DNA of 64,000 bases from Chitinophagaceae bacterium (GCA_022841365.1 JALHRP010000009.1:35598-99597), one strand, 5' to 3'. Counted from the first letter of the stretch, positions 35,863-45,197 are shown. Made by a program: numbers and translations. The notes: generated from the letters alone by a model not told the origin.

Positions 35863-37389
35863 ATGAAAAAGTTTTTACAATTTTTTATCGGAATCGTATT
35901 TCTTGGCTTAGCCAATAAAGTTAACGCCCAATGCGCTGTTGGTGAACAGATCATTGTTGTAAAAAATATTGACGGAACAAACCCTGCTAATTGTAAGGTA
36001 ACTGTTGATATTGTCTTTGATCTTGAGAATAACGCAGGTAATAAGTATGTGTTTATTCATGCTTTCAGGGCTGCTGATTATCCGGGTTATTTTGAACTGG
36101 CTAAACCGGGCACCTGCCAAACACCTGCTAACCCTAACCCTAATCAACCCACTGCGCCTCCACCTGTAAGAGGAACAAATGCGCAGGGTAATCTGGATGC
36201 TGCCATTTTAAACATAGGATTCAATAATGATTTGGGCACAGGCGGATATTTATCTTATATTACCAGTGCTCAGTATACACCAGATGCTGGAACTGTGATG
36301 ACCATTGGCTCAGGCCTCGTTGAAAAAACAGCCAGCCCTGTTGCAGGTTTCTCCCGTTATACGATGCGTGATGTAGTGGTATTTACAGGAGCACCCTGTG
36401 GCAGTCCGCTAACTATTAAAGCAGATTTATGGTCTTCACAGGCATCTTCTTTATCAGTAGCACATTGCTGGAGATGTAATTTTACATACCTCTTCAATGA
36501 ACCGCAAATTACAGGTTTAGTGAATTGTACCAGTCCAAGAACAGTAAACTTCCAACTCTCAACAAACAGTACAACTGCACTTTCAGGAGTTTATCGCATT
36601 TATGTGGACAATACTCCTTTCGGAAGTTTTGGTACAGAAGATACTCAGTTAGCTCCCGATGCTTCAGGATCGTTCAGTGGGTTAACAAATTCAAGTACAC
36701 AATTCTTTAATAATATTCCCTACAACGGAAACAATGTTGGAAGTGAATCAACAAAAGCATTGTGGGTTGAAGCAGTTGTAACCAATCCGGTTGGCACACA
36801 GACCAACTCAACCGTGAAACTGATCACCAACGGATGTAATACTTTGCCGGTTTCATTACGTTCATTTAATGCGGTACAAAGAGGTGGTAAAGCTTCTCTT
36901 ACCTGGGAAACATCTCTGGAAACAGATAATGATGGTTTTGAAGTACAGCGTCGTTTAGGAAACGGACGTTATGAAACCATTGCATTTGTTGATTCAAAAG
37001 CACCAGGAGGAAATGGTGGTGCTTATAATTACAGTTTTGATGATCAGTTAAGTTTACCAAAAGGCGTTGCATACTACCGCATTCGTCAGGTAGATTTAAA
37101 CGGCAGATCAAGTTACAGTGAAGTAAGGGCATTGAGAAGTGGTAATGGTCAGATTGTGGTTGCTGTATATCCCAACCCGAGCAGAGGTGCAACCAATGTT
37201 GCTATTCCGGAAGGCGCAGGAATTATGGATGTTTCACTTGATGACTATTCCGGTAAATCAATACAACGCTGGAACGGCATCAATGTACGCAACCTGCAAT
37301 TAACAAATCTCAAACCCGGTATTTATATGCTGCGCATTAATTTCCGTGAAAGCGGTGAACAAATTACTGAACGGATTTTAGTACAATAG
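35863..37389 (+). CDS. T9SS cargo protein, paralogue of the following gene
   Basis: A 508-residue secreted protein with signal peptide ending in KVNAQ. The N-terminal 320 residues (VDIVFDLENNAGNKYVFIH, CWRCNFTYLFNEPQITG, NCTSPRTVNFQL) are homologous to the next gene (FTAEENNGAKYTWLHLW, NCVYPRTYNLFIDS) but not to the two before it. The C-terminal 180 residues (LPVSLRSFNAVQRGGKASL to ITERILVQ) instead match the two preceding genes, including the type A sorting tail with VAVYPNPSRGATNVAIPEG. It therefore joins a different front to the same back end, and it shares their leader and 3' UTR element. Confidence 0.85.
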   Translation: MKKFLQFFIGIVFLGLANKVNAQCAVGEQIIVVKNIDGTNPANCKVTVDIVFDLENNAGNKYVFIHAFRAADYPGYFELAKPGTCQTPANPNPNQPTAPPPVRGTNAQGNLDAAILNIGFNNDLGTGGYLSYITSAQYTPDAGTVMTIGSGLVEKTASPVAGFSRYTMRDVVVFTGAPCGSPLTIKADLWSSQASSLSVAHCWRCNFTYLFNEPQITGLVNCTSPRTVNFQLSTNSTTALSGVYRIYVDNTPFGSFGTEDTQLAPDASGSFSGLTNSSTQFFNNIPYNGNNVGSESTKALWVEAVVTNPVGTQTNSTVKLITNGCNTLPVSLRSFNAVQRGGKASLTWETSLETDNDGFEVQRRLGNGRYETIAFVDSKAPGGNGGAYNYSFDDQLSLPKGVAYYRIRQVDLNGRSSYSEVRALRSGNGQIVVAVYPNPSRGATNVAIPEGAGIMDVSLDDYSGKSIQRWNGINVRNLQLTNLKPGIYMLRINFRESGEQITERILVQ

Positions 37390-37398
37390 AATTTCTTT

Positions 37399-37422
37399 GG
37401 ACAGGAAAAACCAGATAAAACC
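37399..37422 (+). promoter_or_regulatory. 24-nt 3' UTR element, copy 3
   Basis: Identical to copies at 33282 and 35526; begins 9 nt after the stop codon, 2 nt before the terminator stem. Confidence 0.7.
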
Positions 37423-37423
37423 G

Positions 37424-37458
37424 AAGAAGAAGAGGCCTCCGCAAGGAGGCTTCTTCGT
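37424..37458 (+). terminator. Intrinsic terminator of cargo gene 3
   Basis: GAAGAAGAGGCCTCC-GCAA-GGAGGCTTCTTC followed by GTTTTT. Confidence 0.8.
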
Positions 37459-37677
37459 TTTTATACTTAACCGAATGATCAAGATCAGCTTATTACATTT
37501 TACAATCAATGAGAATCATTGTTTCAGTAAATGGCTAAGTATACCTTTAAAAAAATAATTACATGCAGCGCTTATTCTACACTGTTCCTTTCTGAACATC
37601 CGGCGTTAGATGGAAAAGAACAGCAGCTCAAAAAAACGTATAAACAGCCGGTAATCATCATTTCAAAACTGTTCTTT

Positions 37678-39255
37678 ATGAAAAAGAATGTACTCCTGTT
37701 ATTACTGTTTGCTGTAATGCCATGGTTTAATCAGGTGATTGCTCAATGCGATGTTTCAAATGTTGTTATCAGTGATGTTAGACCGGTACAAAATGGAACT
37801 GGTGTTGACTATACTATAGATATTTCATTTACCGCCGAAGAAAATAATGGTGCAAAATATACCTGGTTGCATTTATGGCTTGAAAAAGATTATCAGTACA
37901 GTCAATGGCACAATGGTTTTAATGCACCTTATCCCTGCCCACACTCAAACAACTCATCAAAAGCAGCTCCTTCAACAACCGCTGCGGGTTTTAATATGTT
38001 GGATCAATCCTTTCTTACTTTTGGATTTGAATTAGGTGCAGTTAGTACAACGGCAGCCACTGTCGGAATTATGACCAGCTACATTTATGATCCTGCTGTT
38101 ATCCCCGGATATACTGATGCAACAATCTATAAACAAAGTGCAGGGGGTAAATTGTACCGAATTACTATTCAGAACCTCACATTCTACAAAGCAAATTGTA
38201 CAATAACTGATTACCTTGAAGTAAGAGCGTTTAACTGGGCAACCAATGCCAACACTGCCGGAGGTACACCGGCACAATGTTACAGTTGCGAAAACAAGCC
38301 ATTTGTAATTGGCGATCCCCGTATTTCAGGCAATGTTAACTGCGTTTATCCCAGAACGTACAATCTGTTTATAGACAGCCGTTATATGAATTCTGCAACA
38401 CCGGGTGTTGATGTGATTTATGGTTCTTATACTTTGTATGCCGACGTTAACAGAAACGGTAAGTTAGAATTGACAGGTACCAGTCCTGATTTGCTTGTAA
38501 AAGCTGAAACAACTTTTACAACAGATACTGCACCTGTTGGTGGAGTTCCTGCCGGTTTTCAATCAAGGTTTATGCAATTGAATGGAACCTTTGATTATGT
38601 GTTCGGAATGGGAGATACCAATTCAAACAAGAACATCATTGCATTGGTCAACATTGAAACACCAGGTTATACAGGAGCAGATGTTGCAGGGCTGTTGGCA
38701 AATAACTGTACAGTATTACCGGTTACTCTGTCCGATTTTTCAGTAAGTCAGCTCCTTAACGGGGTACAGCTTAATTGGAAAACAGAGCAGGAATTAGACC
38801 TGAGTGGTTTTGAAATCCAACGGAACCAGAATCATACAGGATACAAAAGCATTTGGTTTGTAGCAGCCATGGCAAAAGATGGAAATGGCGCAGTGTATAA
38901 TTTTACAGATAAGGATATCGCTAAAGGTACTAGTGTTTTCTACAGATTAAGAATTATTGATCAAAACGGATTATACAGTTACAGTGATATCAGGGTTATT
39001 CGAAATAATGCAGTTAAAATGAATGTATCCGTTTATCCCAATCCCAGTAATGGTCTTTTTTCCATTGCAGTTCCGGCAGATGCAGGTTTGTATGATGTAA
39101 TGTTAACCGATGTTACAGGAAGAGTTCTGCTGTTGAAGAACAGTCAGCGCAATCAATCAATACAAATACAACGTTTTTATCCCGGATGTTATCTCTTAAA
39201 AATATGGTTCCGTGAAACTGGCGAAACCATTACAGAAAAAGTTGTAGTGCAATAA
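37678..39255 (+). CDS. T9SS cargo protein, paralogue of the preceding gene
   Basis: A 525-residue secreted protein. The ORF track begins 49 codons upstream at 37531, but the signal peptide MKKNVLLLLLFAVMPWFNQVIAQ starts at 37678, which I take as the start. The N-terminal domain is homologous to that of the preceding gene. The linker and sorting domain (LPVTLSDFSVSQLLNGVQLNWKT to ITEKVVVQ) are of the same type but clearly more diverged than among the three preceding genes. It lacks both the conserved leader and the 24-nt 3' element, so those features do not simply follow from having a T9SS tail. Confidence 0.83.
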   Translation: MKKNVLLLLLFAVMPWFNQVIAQCDVSNVVISDVRPVQNGTGVDYTIDISFTAEENNGAKYTWLHLWLEKDYQYSQWHNGFNAPYPCPHSNNSSKAAPSTTAAGFNMLDQSFLTFGFELGAVSTTAATVGIMTSYIYDPAVIPGYTDATIYKQSAGGKLYRITIQNLTFYKANCTITDYLEVRAFNWATNANTAGGTPAQCYSCENKPFVIGDPRISGNVNCVYPRTYNLFIDSRYMNSATPGVDVIYGSYTLYADVNRNGKLELTGTSPDLLVKAETTFTTDTAPVGGVPAGFQSRFMQLNGTFDYVFGMGDTNSNKNIIALVNIETPGYTGADVAGLLANNCTVLPVTLSDFSVSQLLNGVQLNWKTEQELDLSGFEIQRNQNHTGYKSIWFVAAMAKDGNGAVYNFTDKDIAKGTSVFYRLRIIDQNGLYSYSDIRVIRNNAVKMNVSVYPNPSNGLFSIAVPADAGLYDVMLTDVTGRVLLLKNSQRNQSIQIQRFYPGCYLLKIWFRETGETITEKVVVQ

Positions 39256-39275
39256 CCAATTTCAGATTGTACATA

Positions 39276-39306
39276 AAAAACGGGGCTTTATGAGCCCCGC
39301 TTTTTA
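39276..39306. terminator. Bidirectional intrinsic terminator
   Basis: CGGGGCT-TTATG-AGCCCCG with A-run on one side and T-run on the other; serves cargo gene 4 and convergent ispH. Confidence 0.8.
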
Positions 39307-40530
39307 TGTGTAAGCATTTATCTGCTGTTGAAACGCTGTGCCGGCATTGCAGATGTCAGCTAGTTTGTGCATTACTGCTTCCACCAGCGAATCAGGACAG
39401 GAAGCGCCACTGCTGAGAAGAATCTTTACTGGCTCTTTCTGATGTAAATAATCTTTGGTTACATACTCTTTTTTATCATGAAAATTGAAGTGTATGATTT
39501 CAGTTGCTGAAAGAATTTTATCGGGACTGTTGATGAAATAGGTGGGTAATTTAGTTTCACACAACTCAACCAGATGTGTGGTGTTTGAACTGTTGTAACC
39601 ACCAACAATCAATGCCAGATCTGCTTCGGTTTCTAACATACCTGTTACAGCTGATTGGTTGTCGTTTGTTGCATAACACAACGTATCTCTTGTGTCAGCA
39701 AAACGAGTTTCAACCGTTGCATCAGTTAGTTGATAGTGTTCTGTAACAACCTGCTTCAGATAAGAAGCAATTGCCTGTGTGTCACTTGCAAGCTGGGTTG
39801 TTTGATTCACCACGCCAAATTGCTGTAGATCTTTTGTTATATCAAATCCTGCTGAATACATCCCTTCAAATTCTTTATAAAACTCTTCTGCAGGTTTTTT
39901 ACCTGTAATGTATTTACCCAGCTCAACAGCTTGCTTCAGATCGTTTACAATTACCGCAGGGGTGTGTACACTTGCATGTGAAAATGTGGCTCTGGTTTCT
40001 TCGTGCTTAGGTTTACCATGCAGCACAATAGAATATCCTTTTGCAGCAATCTGTTCACTTCTGTTCCATACTTTTTCTACAAACGGACAGGTTGTGTTAT
40101 ATTTCTCAGTACTGATCCCATTTTCCTGAAGCATTTTTTCAATGGTAAGTGTAGTACCAAATGCAGGGATAATGACCACATCATCACTTGTAATTTCTTC
40201 AAACGGAATTAATTGTTTCCCGTAAGTGTCTTGCAAAAATTGAACACCTTTTTCAATAAGTGTTGCATTCACCTGTGGGTTATGGATCATTTCACTTAAT
40301 AGAAAAATTCGTTTGCCGGGATTTTCTTCAATGGTTTTAAATGCAATTTCAATGGCATTTTCAACTCCGTAGCAAAACCCAAAATGCCGGGCAAGATAAA
40401 ATTGAACAGGTCCCAGATCGAGCAGGGTAGGAGAAAAGTCTTTCTTTAATTTGTCCTGTTCTTTTCGTTTATTCTTAATGGCCGTAATAAGCGGGCTGCG
40501 GTAAATATTCGGAACTTGAAATTTCTTCAT
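39304..40530 (-). CDS. ispH: 4-hydroxy-3-methylbut-2-enyl diphosphate reductase
   Basis: The last enzyme of the MEP isoprenoid pathway, an iron-sulfur reductase giving IPP and DMAPP. With start ATG 40530 (MKKFQVPNIYRS) it has 408 residues, longer than the roughly 310-residue enterobacterial form because of an N-terminal extension and inserts, as is usual in Bacteroidota. The three cluster cysteines are Cys53 (HFGFCYGVENA), Cys148 (NTTCPFVEKVW) and Cys378 (SSGASCPDSLVE). The ORF track start seven codons earlier is weaker. It is divergent from the GH13 gene; an 11-bp inverted repeat lies between them. Confidence 0.95.
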   Translation of the reverse strand: MKKFQVPNIYRSPLITAIKNKRKEQDKLKKDFSPTLLDLGPVQFYLARHFGFCYGVENAIEIAFKTIEENPGKRIFLLSEMIHNPQVNATLIEKGVQFLQDTYGKQLIPFEEITSDDVVIIPAFGTTLTIEKMLQENGISTEKYNTTCPFVEKVWNRSEQIAAKGYSIVLHGKPKHEETRATFSHASVHTPAVIVNDLKQAVELGKYITGKKPAEEFYKEFEGMYSAGFDITKDLQQFGVVNQTTQLASDTQAIASYLKQVVTEHYQLTDATVETRFADTRDTLCYATNDNQSAVTGMLETEADLALIVGGYNSSNTTHLVELCETKLPTYFINSPDKILSATEIIHFNFHDKKEYVTKDYLHQKEPVKILLSSGASCPDSLVEAVMHKLADICNAGTAFQQQINAYT

Positions 40531-40565
40531 AAATCTGTATAACAAATACAAAGGTACAAGGTTTC

Positions 40566-40598
40566 AAACTGCAAAAAAGAAACGGCATTTTGCAGTTT
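40566..40598. promoter_or_regulatory. Perfect 11-bp inverted repeat between ispH and the GH13 gene
   Basis: AAACTGCAAAA at 40566-40576 and TTTTGCAGTTT at 40588-40598, separated by 11 nt, lie 35 bp from the ispH start and 30 bp from the GH13 start. No T-run marks it as a terminator, and its place between two divergent starts suits an operator or a transcript leader hairpin. Confidence 0.45.
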
Positions 40599-40628
40599 GG
40601 TTCGTATCATTGAAGACGAATTACGACT

Positions 40629-41912
40629 ATGATTTCAACAGATTTTAAGCCCGTTGATTGGGTACATTCTACCAATATCTATGAGGTGAATCTTCGCCAA
40701 TATACAGGCGAAGGAACTTTTGCTGCTTTTGCCCGGCATCTGCCAAGATTAAAAGATATGGGAGTGGAGGTGCTCTGGTTTATGCCCGTAACACCCATTT
40801 CAGTTAAAAACAGAAAAGGTACACTGGGCAGTTATTATGCCTGCTCCAGTTATGTAGATACAAATCCTGAGTTTGGAACAATAGATGAGTTTAAAGAACT
40901 GGTAAAGCAGATTCACGCACTGGGTATGAAAGTGATTATTGATTGGGTGGCCAATCATACAGGATGGGATCATGAATGGACCATCACCCATCCCGAATAT
41001 TATACTCAGGATGATAAGGGGAGTTTTAAACCACCTGTTGAAAATTGGGAAGATGTCATTCATCTCAACTTTCATAACACAGCTACCAGAAAAGCTATGA
41101 TTGATGCAATGAAATTCTGGGTTGCGGAATGTGGTATTGATGGCTTTCGTTGCGATATGGCTATGCTGGTACCTGTTGATTTTTGGAGAGAAGCAAGAGC
41201 AGCCCTTGATCAGCTTAAAAAATTATTCTGGCTGGGTGAATTTGATCAGTGGAATGATGAGCCCTATGCCCATGTATTTGATGTTAGCTACAGCTGGCAT
41301 TGGATGCATATGACCGAAGAATTTTATAAAAAAAAGCTGCCCATTTCTGCATTAGATAAGGTGTTAACCGGTTATCAGCAAAAGCATCCGTTTCATCATA
41401 TCCGATCTTATTTTACAAGCAATCACGATGAAAACAGCTGGAATGGAAGTGAGTATGAAAAATATGGCGAGATGGCGATTCCTTTAGCTGTATTCAGCTG
41501 TACATGGAACGGTATACCACTCATCTACAGCGGACAGGAACTACCCAACAAAAAACGTCTTCAGTTTTTTGATAAAGATGAAATTGAATGGAACGATCAT
41601 CCTGCTCTGCATTTGTTGTATAAAAAATTACTGTCGCTGCGTAACAATCATCCTGCTTTATTATGCGGCCATAAAAATGTGATCACCTGGCGTATTGCAA
41701 CTGATCATCCGGAACAGTTGTTTTGCTTTGTAAGAAAAAACAAAGACAAAGAAATGATTGTTGTATTGAATTTTTCTGACAGGAAAATTGTGTTTCATTT
41801 AAATGATCAACGTGTAAGAGGTGAATTTACAAATGTATTTACAGGAAAAACCAAGCAGGTAACTGATGGTTTTGCAATTGATCCGTGGGGGTACAAATTG
41901 TTGATGAAATAA
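40629..41912 (+). CDS. Cytoplasmic alpha-amylase family (GH13) protein
   Basis: A 427-residue glycoside hydrolase family 13 enzyme acting on alpha-glucans or maltooligosaccharides. It has no signal peptide, so it is cytoplasmic. The (beta/alpha)8 barrel shows DWVANHTGWDHEW (conserved region I), the nucleophile Asp176 in GIDGFRCDMAM, the acid/base Glu204 in WLGEFDQW and Asp267 in TSNHDENSW, so the catalytic set is complete. A short C-terminal beta domain begins near residue 345. It is shorter than typical amylases. It is not linked to the SusC/D genes at 11-16 kb. Confidence 0.9.
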   Translation: MISTDFKPVDWVHSTNIYEVNLRQYTGEGTFAAFARHLPRLKDMGVEVLWFMPVTPISVKNRKGTLGSYYACSSYVDTNPEFGTIDEFKELVKQIHALGMKVIIDWVANHTGWDHEWTITHPEYYTQDDKGSFKPPVENWEDVIHLNFHNTATRKAMIDAMKFWVAECGIDGFRCDMAMLVPVDFWREARAALDQLKKLFWLGEFDQWNDEPYAHVFDVSYSWHWMHMTEEFYKKKLPISALDKVLTGYQQKHPFHHIRSYFTSNHDENSWNGSEYEKYGEMAIPLAVFSCTWNGIPLIYSGQELPNKKRLQFFDKDEIEWNDHPALHLLYKKLLSLRNNHPALLCGHKNVITWRIATDHPEQLFCFVRKNKDKEMIVVLNFSDRKIVFHLNDQRVRGEFTNVFTGKTKQVTDGFAIDPWGYKLLMK

Positions 41913-41913
41913 A

Positions 41914-41940
41914 AAAATCTCCCGGAAACGGGAGATTTTC
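41914..41940 (+). terminator. Intrinsic terminator after the GH13 gene
   Basis: AAAATCTCCCG-GAAA-CGGGAGATTTT, nearly symmetric, so it may also serve convergent htrA. Confidence 0.75.
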
Positions 41941-41963
41941 ATTTACTGTTATTTTAATGAACC

Positions 41964-43472
41964 TTATGGCTCGGGCTCGTTTTTAAGATCGTTGATGGCA
42001 TATTGATACACACCCTCATAACCGGGATAGATACCTTCAATAATAATGCTGTTACCTGCAGATTCAATTGCACGTTTCAAATCATCTACAGATTTTACAG
42101 ATTTACCACCTGCACGAACAATGATAAATCCTTTTTTAATCGTTGTTTGGTCGGCAATTAATCCATCACTTAAAGTTTTTACAACTACGCCACCTTCTAC
42201 ACCATATTCTTTTGCTTTTTTGGGATCTAATGCTTCCATCTCCACACCTAATTTGTCTGTAACGGAAGTTTTTACAATCTCTGTATTTCCGCTGCTGTTT
42301 TTTAATGTGAGGATGGCTGTATTTTCTTTGCCTCCACGTATAAATGTAACAGACAGTTTTTGTCCGGGACGATAACTGGCAACAGTACCTGTTAACTCAG
42401 CCCATGTTGTTACAGATTTATTTTCGAGCTTAATAATTTTATCACCTTTCTTTAAACCTGCTTCTTCAGCAGCACTGTTGTTCATTACTTCACCTATCAC
42501 AACACCATCTCCTTCTTTAATATTTGAATCGGTACCATCATCACCATTCGCTTCCGGACGAATACCAAGAAATGCACGTTGTACAGTACCGAATTTAATT
42601 AAATCATCAACTACTTTCTTTACAATATTCACAGGGATAGCATAAGAGTAGCCTGCATAAGAACCTGTTGGAGATGCAATAGCTGCATTAATACCAATTA
42701 ACTGACCGCTTGTATTCACCAATGCACCACCGCTGTTACCCTGATTAACTGCAGCATCTGTTTGTATAAAACTTTCAACCACATTTGCATTACGTCCGGC
42801 CTTGCGTTGATTAATTCCAAGGAAGCGAAACTTAGCACTTACTATACCTGCAGTAACAGTTGTTTCCAATGTAAGAGGATAACCAACTGCCAATACCCAC
42901 TGCCCGACTTTTACTTCATCTGAATTACCGTATAACAAGTAAGGGAAACCGGTTCCTTCTACTTTAATAACAGCCAGATCTGTATTTGCATCGGTAGAAA
43001 TGACTTTTGCTTTGTACTGTTTTTTATTGTGAAGTGTAACGGTTACTTCATCAGCACCATCAACCACATGATTGTTGGTAACAATGTATCCATCGGCTGT
43101 TACAAACACGCCGCTGCCACTTGCCATTTGCGGACGGTTTGAATTAGGCCCGCCAAAAAAATCATCAAAGAAATCATCACCAAACATATCCCCAAACGGG
43201 CTTCTTCTTCTTTGCTGATTGTTGGTTTGTGTAGGATTTGTTTTTGTTTTGATGTGAACAACAGCAGGAGTAGAGGTTGCTGCTGCTGCTTCAAAATCAA
43301 CAGGGCCCGGTGCACCGCCACCATCAAATAAGCCTGCATAATTTACAGGAAGCTGCGCCTGACTCTGCGATACCAGTTGATTGTTTTTTGTGAATTTTGT
43401 GTATAGAAAAACACTTGCAAGTGCTGTAACTATACTCACCATCACAGTTACCAGAATGTGTTTTGTTTTCAT
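41964..43472 (-). CDS. htrA: HtrA/DegP-type periplasmic serine protease
   Basis: An envelope quality-control protease of 502 residues. One N-terminal membrane segment (residues 5-25) serves as signal or anchor, and a Gln/Arg-rich, Gly/Phe/Asp-rich linker follows. The trypsin-like domain has the full triad: His135 in TNNHVVDGA, Asp165 in NTDLAVIK and Ser247 in NQGNSGGAL. Two PDZ domains follow (about 295-385 and 405-490). The layout matches DegP/DegQ. Its transcript is separated from gdh by a terminator and a 274-bp gap in which I see no other gene. Confidence 0.93.
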   Translation of the reverse strand: MKTKHILVTVMVSIVTALASVFLYTKFTKNNQLVSQSQAQLPVNYAGLFDGGGAPGPVDFEAAAATSTPAVVHIKTKTNPTQTNNQQRRRSPFGDMFGDDFFDDFFGGPNSNRPQMASGSGVFVTADGYIVTNNHVVDGADEVTVTLHNKKQYKAKVISTDANTDLAVIKVEGTGFPYLLYGNSDEVKVGQWVLAVGYPLTLETTVTAGIVSAKFRFLGINQRKAGRNANVVESFIQTDAAVNQGNSGGALVNTSGQLIGINAAIASPTGSYAGYSYAIPVNIVKKVVDDLIKFGTVQRAFLGIRPEANGDDGTDSNIKEGDGVVIGEVMNNSAAEEAGLKKGDKIIKLENKSVTTWAELTGTVASYRPGQKLSVTFIRGGKENTAILTLKNSSGNTEIVKTSVTDKLGVEMEALDPKKAKEYGVEGGVVVKTLSDGLIADQTTIKKGFIIVRAGGKSVKSVDDLKRAIESAGNSIIIEGIYPGYEGVYQYAINDLKNEPEP

Positions 43473-43692
43473 ACTGTATTTTCCGTTTTATTTTGTTTTA
43501 AATGCTATCAAAGCCTGTGCCTTTCAACTTGTAAAATAACAAAGCTGCCATCATTTCAGATGTACCGTGAGCCCACATTTAACAAACAGTTATGAGCGTC
43601 TTCGTACCGTCTGCTAAAGTTACAGTTAATCTCAAACAGTCTTTCAGGAATGATTTGGCAATAACTTTCGGAACAACACTGGGCTATTGTTG

Positions 43693-43728
43693 CAAAAAAA
43701 AATCCCATCAAACAATGATGGGATTTAC
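43693..43728 (-). terminator. Intrinsic terminator of the dehydrogenase gene (minus strand)
   Basis: On the minus strand AAATCCCATCA-TTGT-TGATGGGATTT is followed by a T-run (read on plus as AAAAAAAAATCCCATCA). Confidence 0.8.
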
Positions 43729-43746
43729 AGTAAGCAATTGGTTTGT

Positions 43747-45165
43747 TTATGGGAAAATGCCCAGCTCTGCATAACTGTTGGCAACCTTGTTAATGGCTAC
43801 TACATATGCGGCTGTGCGCATGTCAGGGATAGATGGGTTTTGTTTCCAGCAATCCATTACTTCATTCACAGCAGTAATCATGGTTTCTTCCAGACCGCTG
43901 TACACCAGATCTACTTCATCCGGCCCGTGCATGATAGCTGAACGCATTTTATCACCCACTTTTTTACCGGTCAGTTCTTCAACCTGGCTCAGCATATTTG
44001 CATTTTGATTTTCAGTAAAACGTTTTTCCAAACGGCCGTAACGTACATGACTCAGATTCTTCAGCCATTCGAAGTACGATACGGTTACACCGCCGGCATT
44101 TAAAAACATATCAGGCACAACCAGAACACCACGTTTTGCAAATTCCTCATCTGCCTCCGGTGTTAAAGGTCCGTTTGCTGCTTCGCCAATAATCTTTGCT
44201 TTAATCTTTGGAGCGTTATCCCCGTTTATTACATTCTCAAGTGCTGCAGGAATTAAAATGTCACACTCAATCTCCAATGCATCATTTGTATTAACCAATG
44301 TGGTTGCACCCGGAAAATTAATGATGGAGCCGGTTTGTTTGCGGAATGCAATCAACTCATCTTCATGCAAACCTTCCGGATTATATAAAGCGCCATCATG
44401 CTCCGAAATAGCAATCACTTTCGCTCCGTTTTCTCTAAAGAACTTTGCACTATGATAACCTACGTTACCAATACCCTGAACAACTACAGTTTTACCTTGA
44501 ATGCCTGTTGTTAATCCCAGCTTACTCATTACATCGGGCATATTGCATACTTCACGAATGCCATAAAATACACCAAGACCTGTAGCTTCTCTGCGTCCAC
44601 GAACACCGCCCTGTGTAACGGGCTTTCCGGTAACACAACCTGCTGCATCAATTTCACCCGGCTTTAAAGAAGCGTATGTATCTACAATCCACGCCATTTC
44701 TCTTTCGCCTGTTCCGTAATCGGGAGCAGGTACATCAATGCCGGGGCCAATAAAATTTTTCTTTACCAGTTCAGAAGTATAACGACGGGTAATTTTTTCC
44801 AGTTCGTAAACACTGTAATTGCGTGGATTAATTTTAATACCACCTTTACCACCGCCAAACGGAACGTTTACAATGGCGCATTTGTATGTCATTAACGAAG
44901 CCAGTGCCATCACTTCATCCTGGTTTACTTCATCGCTGAAACGGATACCTCCTTTACAGGGAGATTTATGTTGCGAATGTTGCACACGGTAAGCTTCAAT
45001 TACTTCAATGCGGCCGTCGTCCATTTTTACAGGGAAACGCATTTGATATACACTGTTACACTGCTTAATCTGTTCAAGAATACCTTTATCCCATTTGGTA
45101 AAGGCGGCGGCTTTATCAAAGCTTTGTTCTACCGCTCCAAAAAAACTGTAATTTGTAGTTGACAT
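43747..45165 (-). CDS. Glu/Leu/Phe/Val dehydrogenase (glutamate dehydrogenase-like)
   Basis: Reversibly deaminates an amino acid, most likely glutamate, to the keto acid with NAD(P). The 472-residue protein has the GDH-type Lys cluster: Lys71 in PCKGGIRFS, Lys95 in MTYKCAIV and Lys107 in VPFGGGKGGI, then GPGIDVPAPDYGTG and a Rossmann domain with VVQGIGNVGYHSAKF. The length and motifs fit hexameric GDH better than leucine dehydrogenase. It starts 32 bp after ccmD and may be read from the tdk-ccmBCD transcript, although a function link is not obvious. Confidence 0.92.
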   Translation of the reverse strand: MSTTNYSFFGAVEQSFDKAAAFTKWDKGILEQIKQCNSVYQMRFPVKMDDGRIEVIEAYRVQHSQHKSPCKGGIRFSDEVNQDEVMALASLMTYKCAIVNVPFGGGKGGIKINPRNYSVYELEKITRRYTSELVKKNFIGPGIDVPAPDYGTGEREMAWIVDTYASLKPGEIDAAGCVTGKPVTQGGVRGRREATGLGVFYGIREVCNMPDVMSKLGLTTGIQGKTVVVQGIGNVGYHSAKFFRENGAKVIAISEHDGALYNPEGLHEDELIAFRKQTGSIINFPGATTLVNTNDALEIECDILIPAALENVINGDNAPKIKAKIIGEAANGPLTPEADEEFAKRGVLVVPDMFLNAGGVTVSYFEWLKNLSHVRYGRLEKRFTENQNANMLSQVEELTGKKVGDKMRSAIMHGPDEVDLVYSGLEETMITAVNEVMDCWKQNPSIPDMRTAAYVVAINKVANSYAELGIFP

Positions 45166-45197
45166 ACAATCGTGTTTAAAATTTAATATAGCAAACG

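Noticed and set aside
36128-36155. Telomere-like CCCTAA repeats
   Set aside because: Only about three units, in frame, coding for an Asn-Pro-rich linker in a cargo protein.
37531-37677. 49-codon extension of cargo gene 4
   Set aside because: It would bury a clear signal peptide that begins at the ATG at 37678.
41846-41862. Partial match (ACAGGAAAAACCA) to the 24-nt 3' UTR element
   Set aside because: It lies inside the GH13 coding sequence, encodes TGKTK and lacks the second half of the element.
43592-43774. 60-residue plus-strand ORF between htrA and the dehydrogenase gene
   Set aside because: It crosses the minus-strand terminator at 43693 and shows no protein features.
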